This document shows, in pieces, positions 27,201 through 34,091 of a DNA stretch of 64,000 nt. The notes under the pieces are model-generated. The model saw only the letters and a program-made list of their open reading frames with translations, made no database searches and was not told the origin of the DNA. Position numbers and translations under genes: made by a program. Source of the DNA: Strigamia acuminata (taxonomy: Eukaryota > Arthropoda > Chilopoda > Geophilomorpha > Linotaeniidae); contig OX442318.1 in NCBI GenBank assembly GCA_949358305.1, forward strand, positions 1,598,501-1,662,500, read 5' to 3'. The first letter of the stretch is position 1, and each line of letters begins with the position of its first letter.

Positions 27201-27288
27201 CGAACAGCTCGAAGGCTACACGCACGAGAAAGCCGTCGCCATTTTAAAGAACGCAAAGGGTACTGTCACCCTCACAGTACAGTCGTAA
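268..27288 (+). CDS. MPDZ: MPDZ/MUPP1-like multi-PDZ scaffold, 3' part (12 PDZ domains)
   Basis: Polarity and tight-junction scaffold of the Crumbs/PALS1 type. PDZ domains bind C-terminal tails of membrane proteins under the plasma membrane. Exons I joined: 268-506, 1607-1841, 2229-2363, 3296-3625, 3694-3796, 5242-5469, 5532-5672, 5735-5814, 6696-6869, 6934-7341, 7920-8171, 9138-9212, 10307-10565, 10908-11109, 12456-12545, 12751-12771, 14992-15622, 16482-16643, 17223-17369, 17439-17517, 19664-19860, 19925-20019, 21123-21192, 22592-22657, 22721-22822, 22889-22960, 23731-23827, 23976-24370, 24999-25307, 25367-25483, 25538-25638, 27027-27288. This gives 1957 residues ending in TAA. PDZ domains lie near residues 36, 165, 322, 497, 672, 872, 1105, 1340, 1465, 1672, 1767 and 1873, with carboxylate loops such as LGFS, LGFG, LGIT and LGLS. 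The last domain has the vertebrate PDZ13 signature [16 protein letters not shown] and ends the protein, as in MUPP1. The N-terminal L27 region is outside the window. A domain equivalent to PDZ12 is missing. PATJ is the alternative, but the terminal domain favours MPDZ. Confidence 0.93.
1905..2060 (+). repeat. Dispersed repeat, copy 1 (MPDZ intron)
   Basis: From TAGGAAATTGGCCTAAATTT onward this stretch matches the reverse complement of 53965-54115 at roughly 80% by eye, over about 110 bp. A shorter related piece (TTAGATGTCCA...TTTTTACCGGCATA) lies near 60258-60300. The family is unknown. Confidence 0.6.
2740..3238 (+). repeat. 31-bp minisatellite in MPDZ intron
   Basis: Starts of CCTGAAAAATGT recur at 2911, 2942, 2973 and onward every 31 bp, about 11 copies. 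The units carry TTTTAATCGATT. A related, looser TTGATAAATTTGCATTTTTA array precedes it. Confidence 0.9.
3990..4860 (+). repeat. 82-bp satellite array in MPDZ intron
   Basis: TCGAATTTTGCGAACG recurs at 4001, 4083, 4165 and onward every 82 bp, about ten copies with very few differences (for example GAACG versus GAAGG, GATCGTAAAT versus GATCGAAAAT). A degenerate flank continues to about 5160. It is the longest unit in the window. Confidence 0.93.
5925..6385. repeat. Inverted-repeat element in MPDZ intron
   Basis: TTTTCTCATGATTTTGA at about 5972-5999 has its reverse complement, TCAAAATCATGAGAAAATA, at about 6348. Similarity extends about 38 bp on each arm. The arms bracket about 350 bp of AT-rich DNA. 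It is probably a non-autonomous DNA element; target duplications are not clear. Confidence 0.45.
7754..7853. mobile_element. Short MITE-like foldback element
   Basis: About 100 bp with imperfect inverted ends of about 30 bp: GTGCATTCAATCCTCAAAAG on the left and CTTTCGAGGATCGAATGCAC on the right. It lies in an MPDZ intron. I see no clear target duplication. Confidence 0.55.
8884..8940 (+). mobile_element. hAT-like remnant (CAGGGCTGGACTGG)
   Basis: It begins CAGGGCTGGACTGG and contains GGGAAATCTGGATCGGTC. The same sequence occurs at 17524-18046, where it is interrupted by a 468-bp element. This copy is therefore the uninterrupted (empty-site) version. Confidence 0.55.
9284..9327. repeat. Short hairpin downstream of an MPDZ exon
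   Basis: The arms CCAGTTTACTTGTGAA and TTCACAAGTCAACTGG pair at 15 of 16 positions around a 12-base loop. It begins 71 bp after the donor of exon 9138-9212. The role is unknown. Confidence 0.5.
10655..10720 (+). other. Possible tRNA-derived SINE fragment
   Basis: GGGTTAGCTCAGTGCAC at about 10663-10678 resembles a tRNA D-arm with an A box (TAGCTCAGT). No B box or cloverleaf follows, so it is not a tRNA gene. A SINE head or chance match are both possible. Confidence 0.25.
11405..12136. mobile_element. TA-flanked non-autonomous DNA transposon with perfect palindromes
   Basis: The ends are GGCGCATTCGAAAAGTCATT and, inverted on the right, GGCGCATTCGAAAAGTAATT (one mismatch in 20). A TA lies on each side at 11405-11406 and 12135-12136, as in Tc1/mariner-type insertions. 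It has two perfect internal palindromes (11427-11458 and 11460-11499). Between 11650 and 11850 a GC-rich tandem of GCCGACGTTCGGCCG-like units contrasts with the AT-rich intron. There is no transposase ORF. Confidence 0.75.
12945..13015 (-). mobile_element. pogo-type MITE fragment
   Basis: The reverse strand reads GGCCATAGAACACCACGTTA, then GATATAACGAAC, the interior of the element at 16759-16884. A further fragment lies at about 21646-21685. Confidence 0.5.
13093..13578 (-). mobile_element. CGAG-element copy A with 8-bp target duplication
   Basis: The element spans 13101-13570 (470 bp). The ends are CGAGGGGGTAGTC and GGCTACCCCCTCG, a 13-bp inverted repeat with one mismatch. It is flanked by AAGTTTAT on both sides (13093-13100 and 13571-13578). 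Two direct repeats containing CAGGCAAAGATTTTGGATTT, near 13133 and 13475, bracket a core of GAAATCCT-type tandem units. There is no ORF of significance. It is oriented opposite to copies B and C. Confidence 0.88.
13967..14928 (-). mobile_element. CGAG-element copy D, degenerate and expanded
   Basis: It starts CGAGGAGCTAGCC and ends GCTACCCCTCG. Near the left end CCAAGATTTTGGATTTCGAA matches the subterminal block of the other copies. The core is expanded to about 700 bp of 20-21 bp units (CTTGAAATCTTTAGCAAATC and TTATTGGAAATCCTTAGCAAA). Flanks are only partly alike, so the target duplication is lost or uncertain. Confidence 0.65.
15700..16460 (+). repeat. Degenerate TTGATGAATTTT array in MPDZ intron
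   Basis: Units such as GAATTTTTGATGAATTTTGTT repeat with variable spacing through most of this intron. There are no other features. Confidence 0.8.
16759..16884. mobile_element. pogo/Tigger-like MITE
   Basis: The left end reads CAGTCGAACCACAATATAAC. The right end, inverted, reads CAGTCGAGCCTCGTTATAAC. The CAGT start and the 'TATAACGAA' subterminal motif are typical of pogo-type elements. TA follows the right end; on the left TA is one base away. It is 126 bp. Confidence 0.6.
16957..17118. mobile_element. hAT-type MITE with exact 8-bp target duplication
   Basis: The element spans 16965-17110 (146 bp). The ends are CAGGGGGTCGGCAACCTTTT and, inverted, CAGGGGTCGGCAACCTGCAG. CATTAAAC flanks both sides (16957-16964 and 17111-17118). 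The CAGGGGTCGGCAACC terminus is widespread among hAT elements. It lies in an MPDZ intron. Confidence 0.88.
17530..18013 (+). mobile_element. CGAG-element copy B with 8-bp target duplication, nested in an older repeat
   Basis: The element spans 17538-18005 (468 bp). The ends are CGAGGGGGTAGCC and GGCTACCCCCTCG, a perfect 13-bp inverted repeat. CTCGACTG flanks both sides (17530-17537 and 18006-18013). It interrupts an older CAGGGCT...GACTG repeat whose intact relative is at 8884. The GATTTCCAGGATTTC core is bracketed by two AAAATCTTTGCCTG blocks. It begins 20 bp after an MPDZ donor. Confidence 0.9.
18049..18319. mobile_element. hAT-like element
   Basis: It starts CAGGGCCGGATTAAGG and ends GGATAATCTGGCCCTG, imperfect inverted ends of the hAT type. 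There is no convincing 8-bp duplication and no ORF. A further GC-rich repeat-like block (GGGGCCCAGGG) continues to about 18480. Confidence 0.55.
20320..20540 (+). repeat. 30-bp minisatellite in MPDZ intron
   Basis: About seven copies of a unit containing GATGGAAAATATTTGAAAAA, with ATGAATTTTG or ATAAATTTTT joins. Confidence 0.88.
21865..22133 (+). mobile_element. Possible solo LTR
   Basis: It starts TGTTACGACATCG and ends CATCGTAATA, giving short, near-inverted ends TGTTACGA and TCGTAATA. Inside are a TATA-like GTATATATATCC at about 21894 and AATAAAG at about 22087. That is the order expected of an LTR. No flanking duplication was found, so this is tentative. Confidence 0.35.
23080..23620 (+). 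repeat. 20-bp minisatellite in MPDZ intron
   Basis: Six units of AAATTTGTGTGAAATTGCTC are followed by about 20 units of AAATTTGGTTAAAATTGCTC, almost all identical. The period is exactly 20 bp. Two unit variants sit in separate blocks. Confidence 0.95.
24400..24900 (+). repeat. Degenerate CAAATTCAAAAATTGAA array in MPDZ intron
   Basis: Short AT-rich units (ACAAATTCAAAATTTGA) fill the intron between the two halves of PDZ10. Confidence 0.8.
25830..25867 (+). other. Candidate poison microexon in MPDZ intron
   Basis: 38 bases lie between a good acceptor (TTGCTGCAACAG) and a good donor (AAAG|GTAAGA), before the last MPDZ exon. Joined to the upstream phase-2 donor it would hit TAA after five codons. 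If included it would truncate the protein before its last PDZ domain or trigger decay. Confidence 0.3.
25930..26520 (+). repeat. Degenerate ~36-bp array (GGTCGTTTTAAGAGG) in MPDZ intron
   Basis: Units containing GGTCGTTTTAAGAGGTATTT and TATCGTTTTGGGG repeat with many changes. Traces continue to about 26940. This intron lies where a PDZ12-coding exon would be expected; none is seen. Confidence 0.82.
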
Positions 27289-27741
27289 AAAAAAGACATT
27301 TTCAAACGAAAGAAAGAAATAATTTTCTTTTCTTTTTTTTACATTTCTTCATTTTTTTCTTTTTTTTCTTAAGAAAAATCAAAAAAACAAAAAAAAATTT
27401 AAAAAAATGAAATTAATTGATCAATTAATTAATTGTTTGCCTTAATGCGTTTGTTGGGAGGTTGGAATTGCACAAATTGCTAACTAACTGTTCGATGCTC
27501 CACCTATGCACTTAGACGTGTCGTGTGTTAGCGAAATGCGAAGGTGTACAAGGTGTACAACGTGTAAAAAGTTTATTTTAGTGCCATGATTTTATTATCC
27601 AGATTTAGAGGTAGTTAACGAGTCGAGGAGTGTCCCCCGTGCTGTTTTCTATTTGGATTTGAGATTTTTTGAGTTTAGAGTCGATTTATTGGCTTTTAAA
27701 GAGAAATATATTAATTGAATAGATGTAAATAATTGCAGAAA

Positions 27742-27753
27742 AATAAATTTATT
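27742..27753. terminator. Shared palindromic polyadenylation signal of MPDZ and RASEF
   Basis: AATAAATTTATT is a perfect 12-bp palindrome. Read on + it is AATAAA, 454 bp after the MPDZ stop. Read on - it is AATAAA, 111 bp after the RASEF stop. It sits between two convergent genes. Its use by both genes is inference. Confidence 0.55.
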
Positions 27754-27863
27754 CAATGCAAACTGTTACAAATGAAAAGACGGAAGGAGGGAGTTTTGGT
27801 TGGTTTTTCAGTTGGGGTGTCGAGAAAAATGTACATTGCGGGTGTGCACGAGTGGAGTTTGGT

Positions 27864-30800
27864 TTATTTGCAGCCGCTGCAAGTCCTTTTCGGAGGGGTG
27901 AAGTCTTTACCAACGTCGATTACGCTGGATCTGAATTTTACGTCTCGGTCTTCGCAGCTTATCATTTGTCTGGAAATGAGGAAAATATTTTAAAATAAAA
28001 TTGCATTTTTGCTCTGAAAATTGCATTTTTTGCTCTGAAAATTGCATTTTTGCTCTGAAAATTGCATTTTTGCTCTGAAAATTGCATTTTTGCTCTGAAA
28101 ATTGCATTTTTGCTCTGAAAATTGCATTTTTGCTCTGAAAATTGCATTTTTGCTCTGAAAATTGCATTTTTGCTCTGAAAATTGCATTTTTGCTCTGAAA
28201 ATTGCATTTTTGCTCTGAAAATTGCATTTTTGCTCTGAAAATTGCATTTTTGCTCTGAAAATTGCATTTTTGCTCTGAAAATTGCATTTCTTCTCTCAAA
28301 AATTGCATTTTTGCTCTGAAAATTGCATTTTGCCTATCTGGGGACAGTTTATTTTACCTGGTTAGTTGTATCATTGCTGTGGAAACATTTTCACCATTTT
28401 TGGCACTTGTTTCTATGTAAATTGCCCCAAAATCCTGTGGGAAGAGAAATGGATGAATAAAAGTAGATGGGAAAGCGTTTGAATTTACCCTGGCTAAAAG
28501 TTCTCCAGTTTGTGCCCCTACAACGGTCCGGCCCTGCATCTGAGCGGTCGAGCGTAGATCCGTCTTATTTGAGCACAACATGATGGGCAGCCTCTTGTCC
28601 ACTACTTCCTGCAACAATCAAAGCAAAATGATGCACAATTTGCATCAGAATATCCTATTGACCCACTGAAGGTCACTTACATCAATTGCTTCCATCCAGT
28701 TTCGGACATTGAGGAAGGATCTTTCATTGGTGCAGTCGAAGAGCAGCATGACCCCATCTGCCTTTCGGAAGTAGGACTTGGTGAGACTACGGAACCTTGA
28801 GAAAATACGCAGAATTTGGTCAAACAAAGGAAATTGTAAAACCATAACGGCTCTTATTCAAAACTGCAATCGTTGACCGCAACTTAGATTTTCGTTTTTC
28901 ATTAAAGGTCATAGGAAAAGAAATGAAAAATTTCTCTCATGTCTTTGAAATAACCTTGAAAAAAGGTTTTTTAACATAGCAAACGTAGCGTATGTTTACG
29001 TTTGTTCCATTAAATACAAAAAAAATACCGTATTGTCGTGATAATTCGGTATATTTGCTCCCTCAGCCACTGCCGTTAATCAAGTTGGCAATTCAGAATA
29101 GAGTTATTACCTCTCTTGACCGGCTGTGTCCCACAATTGCAAGGTAACATTGATGTCATCCACATTGAATGTTTTCATGTGAAAGTCCACACCTTTAGTA
29201 GTAGTAATAAAATGACGAATTTGAGAAATTATTGTTAAATTCGAAAGTTACCCAGAGTGGAGCTGACTGTTGGGACGAAAACTCCTTTGCTTACGTGCAG
29301 AATGAAAGTGGATTTGCCGACGTTCGCATCTCCGGCGAAGACCACTTTGAAAGTCCTTTCAGGGTTTTGTAGTGACGAAAACCTGAAAAGAATATTTTTA
29401 TCTAAAACTGTCATTTGAAAGCTCAGCGCATAGAGTGAGGGTCCAGTTTTTTTGAACACGACTATACCCCAATGGCGTGCTCGTTGTCAAGGGTTCAAAA
29501 GATGGTAAGCTGTTTCTGCTTTTGTTGTTGTCCTCGTCTTCGGACGGGATGTCTTCTCTCATTGTAGACATTCCACTATCTGCCAAGTACATTTAGTCAA
29601 TTACTAAAAATCCAAGCAGCACACTTTGCTCCCAGACAAATCTGAGCACCTTGCAACAAAAGTATCTCGGGATTCGTAGGCCTATCAGACGATCTTACCA
29701 GCCAATCTGATGCCTTCTGATCAAGCGATGCCTTACCAATATCTTCCATGAAGCGCTTGAGCCCGAATGTTATTTCGTCCAAGTTTGTTTCGGATTCTGC
29801 CACCATCGAGTTGTCGCGGAGAATTGGTGTTTTTCGAAAATTTTGCATCTGAGAAAATATAATGCTTACAAAAGGGAATTAATTGGAACATCGTTGAGGC
29901 AGTGGTTCCCAAACTTTTTTGGTTCACAGCGCCCATGTGGGCCCACAGCGGCCCACAGTTTTGGAACCACTGGTTTAGGGCAGGGCTTCTTAAATGTTTC
30001 CTACTCGAGACCCCTTTTCAGTAAGAAATAATTTTTTTAAGAACGGTTCTAGACTAATTGGATGATGCTCTACAACTTTCTACTTCACCTTTTTGCTCTA
30101 TCTGTCACGGTTCTCGAGTTACAATATGGATGACCTTGAAGATGACCTCAGAGGTCAAATTGGATGCCATAATTGGATTTCCCCCGACATACTACCCTTA
30201 TAATAATTTTGCTGACTTGTGAATCAACATCTTGAACAGTTTGGGAATTATTTACTGAAAACCAGACTTTCTGACCACCCTCAGAAGCCCTGGTCTAAGC
30301 AATCATGCTAGAGACCCATTAGGCGCGATGCGGCGCGAATTGCGTCGCAAAGCGATTTTGACGTCGTCAGAAATGACGTCAGGTCACACCTGATTGGCTG
30401 CAATCAAAATCGCAGACCAAATAGTACTTGGTGCATGTACTACCTAACCTAACCTAACCTACCTACCTGTCTGTACAATTGTGAAGCATCCATACTGCCA
30501 CGCAGATGGTCGTTGAGATCTTGTAATCTCTTATTTGCTTCACTGAAACAAAGATTGGGATGCAAGAAACTGTGAATTGACCAATAGTTTGATGCTTACT
30601 GCAGAAGGTGAAGTTGCCTTGTCAGATGGTCATGTTCGTGCATGTATTCAAAGACTACTTCTTTCTCTCTGCATCAGGAAGAGAGATATAGTTATTTGGA
30701 ACTGGGCTTCTGAATAAAGAAGCGCTTACTTGTGTAGTTCTTTACACTTGTCTTCATATTGGGTACGGAGTTGGGCCACATCGCTTCGAAGCACGGCTAC

Positions 30801-33212
30801 ATTTGTCTGCATTTCGGCCAAGTTCAGTCGCAGTTGTCGGTTGTCCTGGTGCGCTTCTTCTAACTTGGAGTGGGCAGCACGCATCCTTTCAGTCTGCTCG
30901 CCTTGATCTTGTTTCAGGTGATTACCGAACTGCGGAAAAAGAATCGAAGCATTCAGAAAGTACTAGGTAAGGTGGCCCGTCCCGACTTTATTAATTGTGG
31001 CCCGAACATCCAGATTTCTCGGCACTAAATTTGTTCCCAGTCCAGCCCTGCTTTTACCCCTAAAACAGCCATTGCATAGTTGTACATACGGTTTGAAACA
31101 GAGACAGCTGAGCCTGCAATTCGGCTTTTTCGGCTTCCAGTTGCGATTGCATTGCTCGGTTTTCGGCGTCCGATTCTTGCTTAAGCTGTTGATACGCTGA
31201 TTCCTTGAGCTGCTTGACTTGTTTTTCCATTTCATCTTCCAACTGTTGTAAATGTCTTTTGTGAGTTTCTTTATCCCTGCAGACAAGAAACACAAAAAGA
31301 TCACCAATTACCCAATGATTTATTGGAGGTTGCTGTGAGGCTTACCTTTTAAAAGTGTGCTCCAGATGTGCATTTTCTTTCTCTAATTTGCCTAATTGGT
31401 TGGCCAAGTCTGCAAAAATCTGTTTGAAGCCGACGAGCAATTGTGGAGATGGCAGCGATTCCAGAAGGATTTTTTCCAATTGCTGTAATAGGTCACCGCT
31501 GCAAAAGATATGAAAATTTGTCCTTGGCATATATTTACTTTTTCTCTCCTAGTCATCATCCACCAGCTGTGAACTTTTCATTCAACTGTTTACACACCTG
31601 CGCATCTCCACCCACGCTGAACTATAATCAACATTGAGCTATAAATCCCTACAAGCAGAATTCGATCGTAAACGGTATGATCATAGCCCGCTAGATCAAT
31701 AGGATAAATATTTAACACTATACAACCTAAAAATGCCATTCCTGATAAAACAAAATTGTCCAAAAGTGGCTTCGACAAAGGCACAACAGTGGGATTTTTT
31801 TCCTTCAATAATTTCCTTAAGGAAGGTCAGCCGGATTTGCAACCGATCGGAATACTAATATTCTGTCTATTTATTGGTAACTCCCTCCGCTTCTGCTGGG
31901 GCACATCTTCAAAGCTCCTGGGTGTTTTTATCGTATACCTTTGACTTTACGCAGTATACCTTTGGCTTTACGCAGTATATCTTTGACTTTACGCAGTATA
32001 TCTTTAGCTTTACGCAGTATACCTTTGGCTTTACGCAGTATCAGAGATCTGCATTGGGTACCCTTACCCGTACCCGTACGCCAATGCACATCTCTGGCAC
32101 ACGTGATCGCGTTCTGGAACGGGTACGGGTAGGGTAGGGTAGAGAATTTTTTTTTGAGACGGGTAACGGACGAGTAACGGGTAAAGATTTTACGCCAATG
32201 CAGATTTATGCGCAGTATATCTTTGCCTTTATGCGGCTTTCCTTTGGCTTTCTGCAGTATACCTTTGGCTTTACGCAGTATACGTTGGCTTTACAAAGTA
32301 TACCTTTCAGCTTTATGCGGCATACCTTTGGCTTTATGCAGTATGCTTTTGGGTTTACGCAGTATACCTTAGCTATACGCAGTATACCTTAGCTATACGC
32401 AGTATACCTTAGCTATACGCAGTATACCTTAGCTATACGCAGTATACCTTAGCTATACGCAGTATACCTTAGCTATACGCAGTATACCTTTGGCTTTATC
32501 CAGTATACCTTTGGCTTTACGCAGTATTCTTTTGGCTTTATGTGGCATACCTTTGGCTGTGCGCAGTATACTTTTGGCTTTATGCAGTATACCTTTGGCT
32601 TTACGCAGTACACCTTTGGTTTTACGCAGTATATCTTTGGCTTTACGCAGTATATCTTTGGCTTTATGCGAGATACCTTTGGCGTATATGCAGTACATCT
32701 TTGGCCTATATGTATAGTTTACTTTTAGCTTTATGCAGTGCTGTAGGGGTGGGGTTTACACATTGCTGTATGGGACGGTGATTGCTTTGTCTTTGGGTTT
32801 CTGTAGTATGCTTTCAGCTTTTCTTCTGACCATTTCACTTGTCTTAGACAATATTTGTATACTGACTTGAAGAGACTTACTTTAAAAAGTGTCCAGTGAT
32901 GGCATCAATTTGTTTCCAGGTGGACAGCACTTGCTTCCTCCTCTTCTCCATCTCAGAAATTGTCGATTCGGTCGTAGACGGTTCTTCCGGCCGGACAACA
33001 AACTCACGAAATCCAGCTGCAAAGTCTTCTAAGTCAATCCGGCCGTCCCCATTGCGGTCGAGGTCAGCAAACAAGGCATCAGCTTCAGTGGAGCCCAAAC
33101 CAAGACCGGCGCACAAATCCCGCAGCTGGCAGCGACCAAGAAATCCCGTGCCGTTCTTATCGCAAGCTACAAACAGTTGCTCCAAACGGTCTTTTGCGTC
33201 GATTTCTCCCAT
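27864..33212 (-). CDS. RASEF: RASEF (Rab45)-like EF-hand, coiled-coil Rab GTPase, complete
   Basis: Large Rab GTPase: EF-hands at the N-terminus, a coiled coil in the middle and a GTPase at the C-terminus. The family acts in perinuclear membrane traffic. Exons on the minus strand: 33212-32881, 31498-31346, 31276-31090, 30929-30730, 30668-30600, 30542-30467, 29848-29737, 29579-29468, 29382-29252, 29192-29111, 28795-28681, 28608-28489, 28434-28358, 27969-27864. They total 1872 nt, 623 residues (human about 740). The EF-hand pair is in residues 8-75; the second loop reads [15 protein letters not shown]. Coiled coil covers about 110-340. The GTPase has P-loop GDANVGKST (431-439), DTAGQE (about 478), NKTD (537-540) and ETSAK (571-575). 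The tail ends CSGCK, two cysteines suited to prenylation. The last exon is read in the frame set by the preceding phase-2 donor; the other frame overlaps but breaks the phase. The start ATG at 33210-33212 opens the EF-hand exon. Confidence 0.92.
27999..28330 (-). repeat. 20-bp minisatellite in RASEF intron
   Basis: About 16 copies of ATTGCATTTTTGCTCTGAAA, nearly identical, fill the last RASEF intron. Because 20 is not a multiple of three, the array is open in several reverse frames and mimics a repetitive protein. Confidence 0.96.
29900..29972. mobile_element. hAT-like short element
   Basis: The ends are CAGTGGTTCCCAAACTTTT and, inverted, CAGTGGTTCCAAAACT. It lies in a RASEF intron. Flanks GTTGAGG and GTTTAGG are only similar, suggesting an old insertion. 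Confidence 0.6.
29981..30292. mobile_element. hAT-like element
   Basis: It starts CAGGGCTTCTTAAA and ends, inverted, CAGGGCTTCTGAGG. The 8-bp flanks GTTTAGGG and GTCTAAGC agree at five positions. It sits eight bases from the previous hAT element in the same intron. Confidence 0.5.
31935..32720 (+). repeat. 22-bp minisatellite in RASEF intron 1
   Basis: Units of GGCTTTACGCAGTATACCTTT, plus a homogeneous TTAGCTATACGCAGTATACC block at 32360-32490. It is interrupted at 32041-32096 by a 56-bp stretch with inverted ends CAGAGATCTGCATTGG / CCAATGCACATCTCTG and by GGGTACGGGTA-rich DNA. Confidence 0.9.
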
Positions 33213-33304
33213 GGATGAAGTCTACTGGAATAAATATAAGACAGTATAGCCTTCCTGCGAGGTGTAAAAAGGATAACAACAGTCTGAGGCGTTATGCATC
33301 AAAA

Positions 33305-33343
<39 letters not shown>

Positions 33344-34091
33344 ACGTCGCAGGAGTTATCGAAGATCGGCACGGTATATACAGCGAGGATCAATTTTAAA
33401 ATGTTATGAATTTATGATTTTCAGGTGATTTGGACATCCTGTTAAATGAAATTGAAAAGTTATTTTCTTCCTGTCTTTTGTCATTTTAGCTGTCAGGATG
33501 CCAATTCTTATCTATTTAATAAAATTCTAATAAAGTGGCTTAAAAAAAGTAACAAAGGTGGTTGTATTTTGTTTAAAAATCACTTACAGTTAACTAGTTT
33601 CCATACGAGTTTTGATCCAGTTTTTAGGAGGTCGGTTATGCTCTAGTTTTCATTAGTCATCTGTTTGTATATGTGGCAAATTGCAAAACATCGCAGAGGG
33701 AACCAGCACCTGTTGTAGCCTCGATGCAGGATAAATGAAGAGGAAAAGTTTGAACAAGTTGCAGGTGAAATAGAATTTAATTTCACACTCAATAGAGCAC
33801 CGGAAACTTTTTTTTTGATAAACAATTTTTCAGGAATCAATTTATTTTGGAGTTTTAAGTCATTTCAGTCGAAATAATTTAGATATTTTGAATCGAAACT
33901 ACTAATTTGCTGCGTTGAATCGAAACTTAAATTTTTCTCCTGGATTTTTAATTTTTAAATGAAAAATTTTATTTCTCACTTTTCCACCCAGTAAATTGAA
34001 TAAAAAGGAAATAAGCCACATTTCAAAAAGCAAACTGTATATTGTATTCATTTTTTAAACTTATCGACTACGCACTTTTGACCGGAACTAG
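33213..34091. promoter_or_regulatory. Divergent spacer between RASEF and DHX34
   Basis: About 880 bp separate the two start codons, so the stretch probably holds both promoters. It contains an (AAAT)n microsatellite of about 11 units at 33303-33345. I see no convincing TATA box or other named element. Promoter function is inferred from gene orientation only. Confidence 0.45.
33303..33345 (+). repeat. (AAAT)n microsatellite
   Basis: About 11 perfect AAAT units upstream of RASEF. Confidence 0.95.

Noticed and set aside
27907-28308. Reverse ORF encoding a repetitive [20 protein letters not shown]-type protein
   Set aside because: It is a 20-bp intronic minisatellite read through; the period gives open frames by arithmetic. 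The real RASEF exon 27864-27969 uses another frame.
30445-30465. Telomere-like CCTAA repeats
   Set aside because: Only about four units, next to an exon donor; too short to mean anything.
32453-32717. ORFs with [11 protein letters not shown] / [13 protein letters not shown] repeats
   Set aside because: Translation of the 22-bp array in RASEF intron 1.
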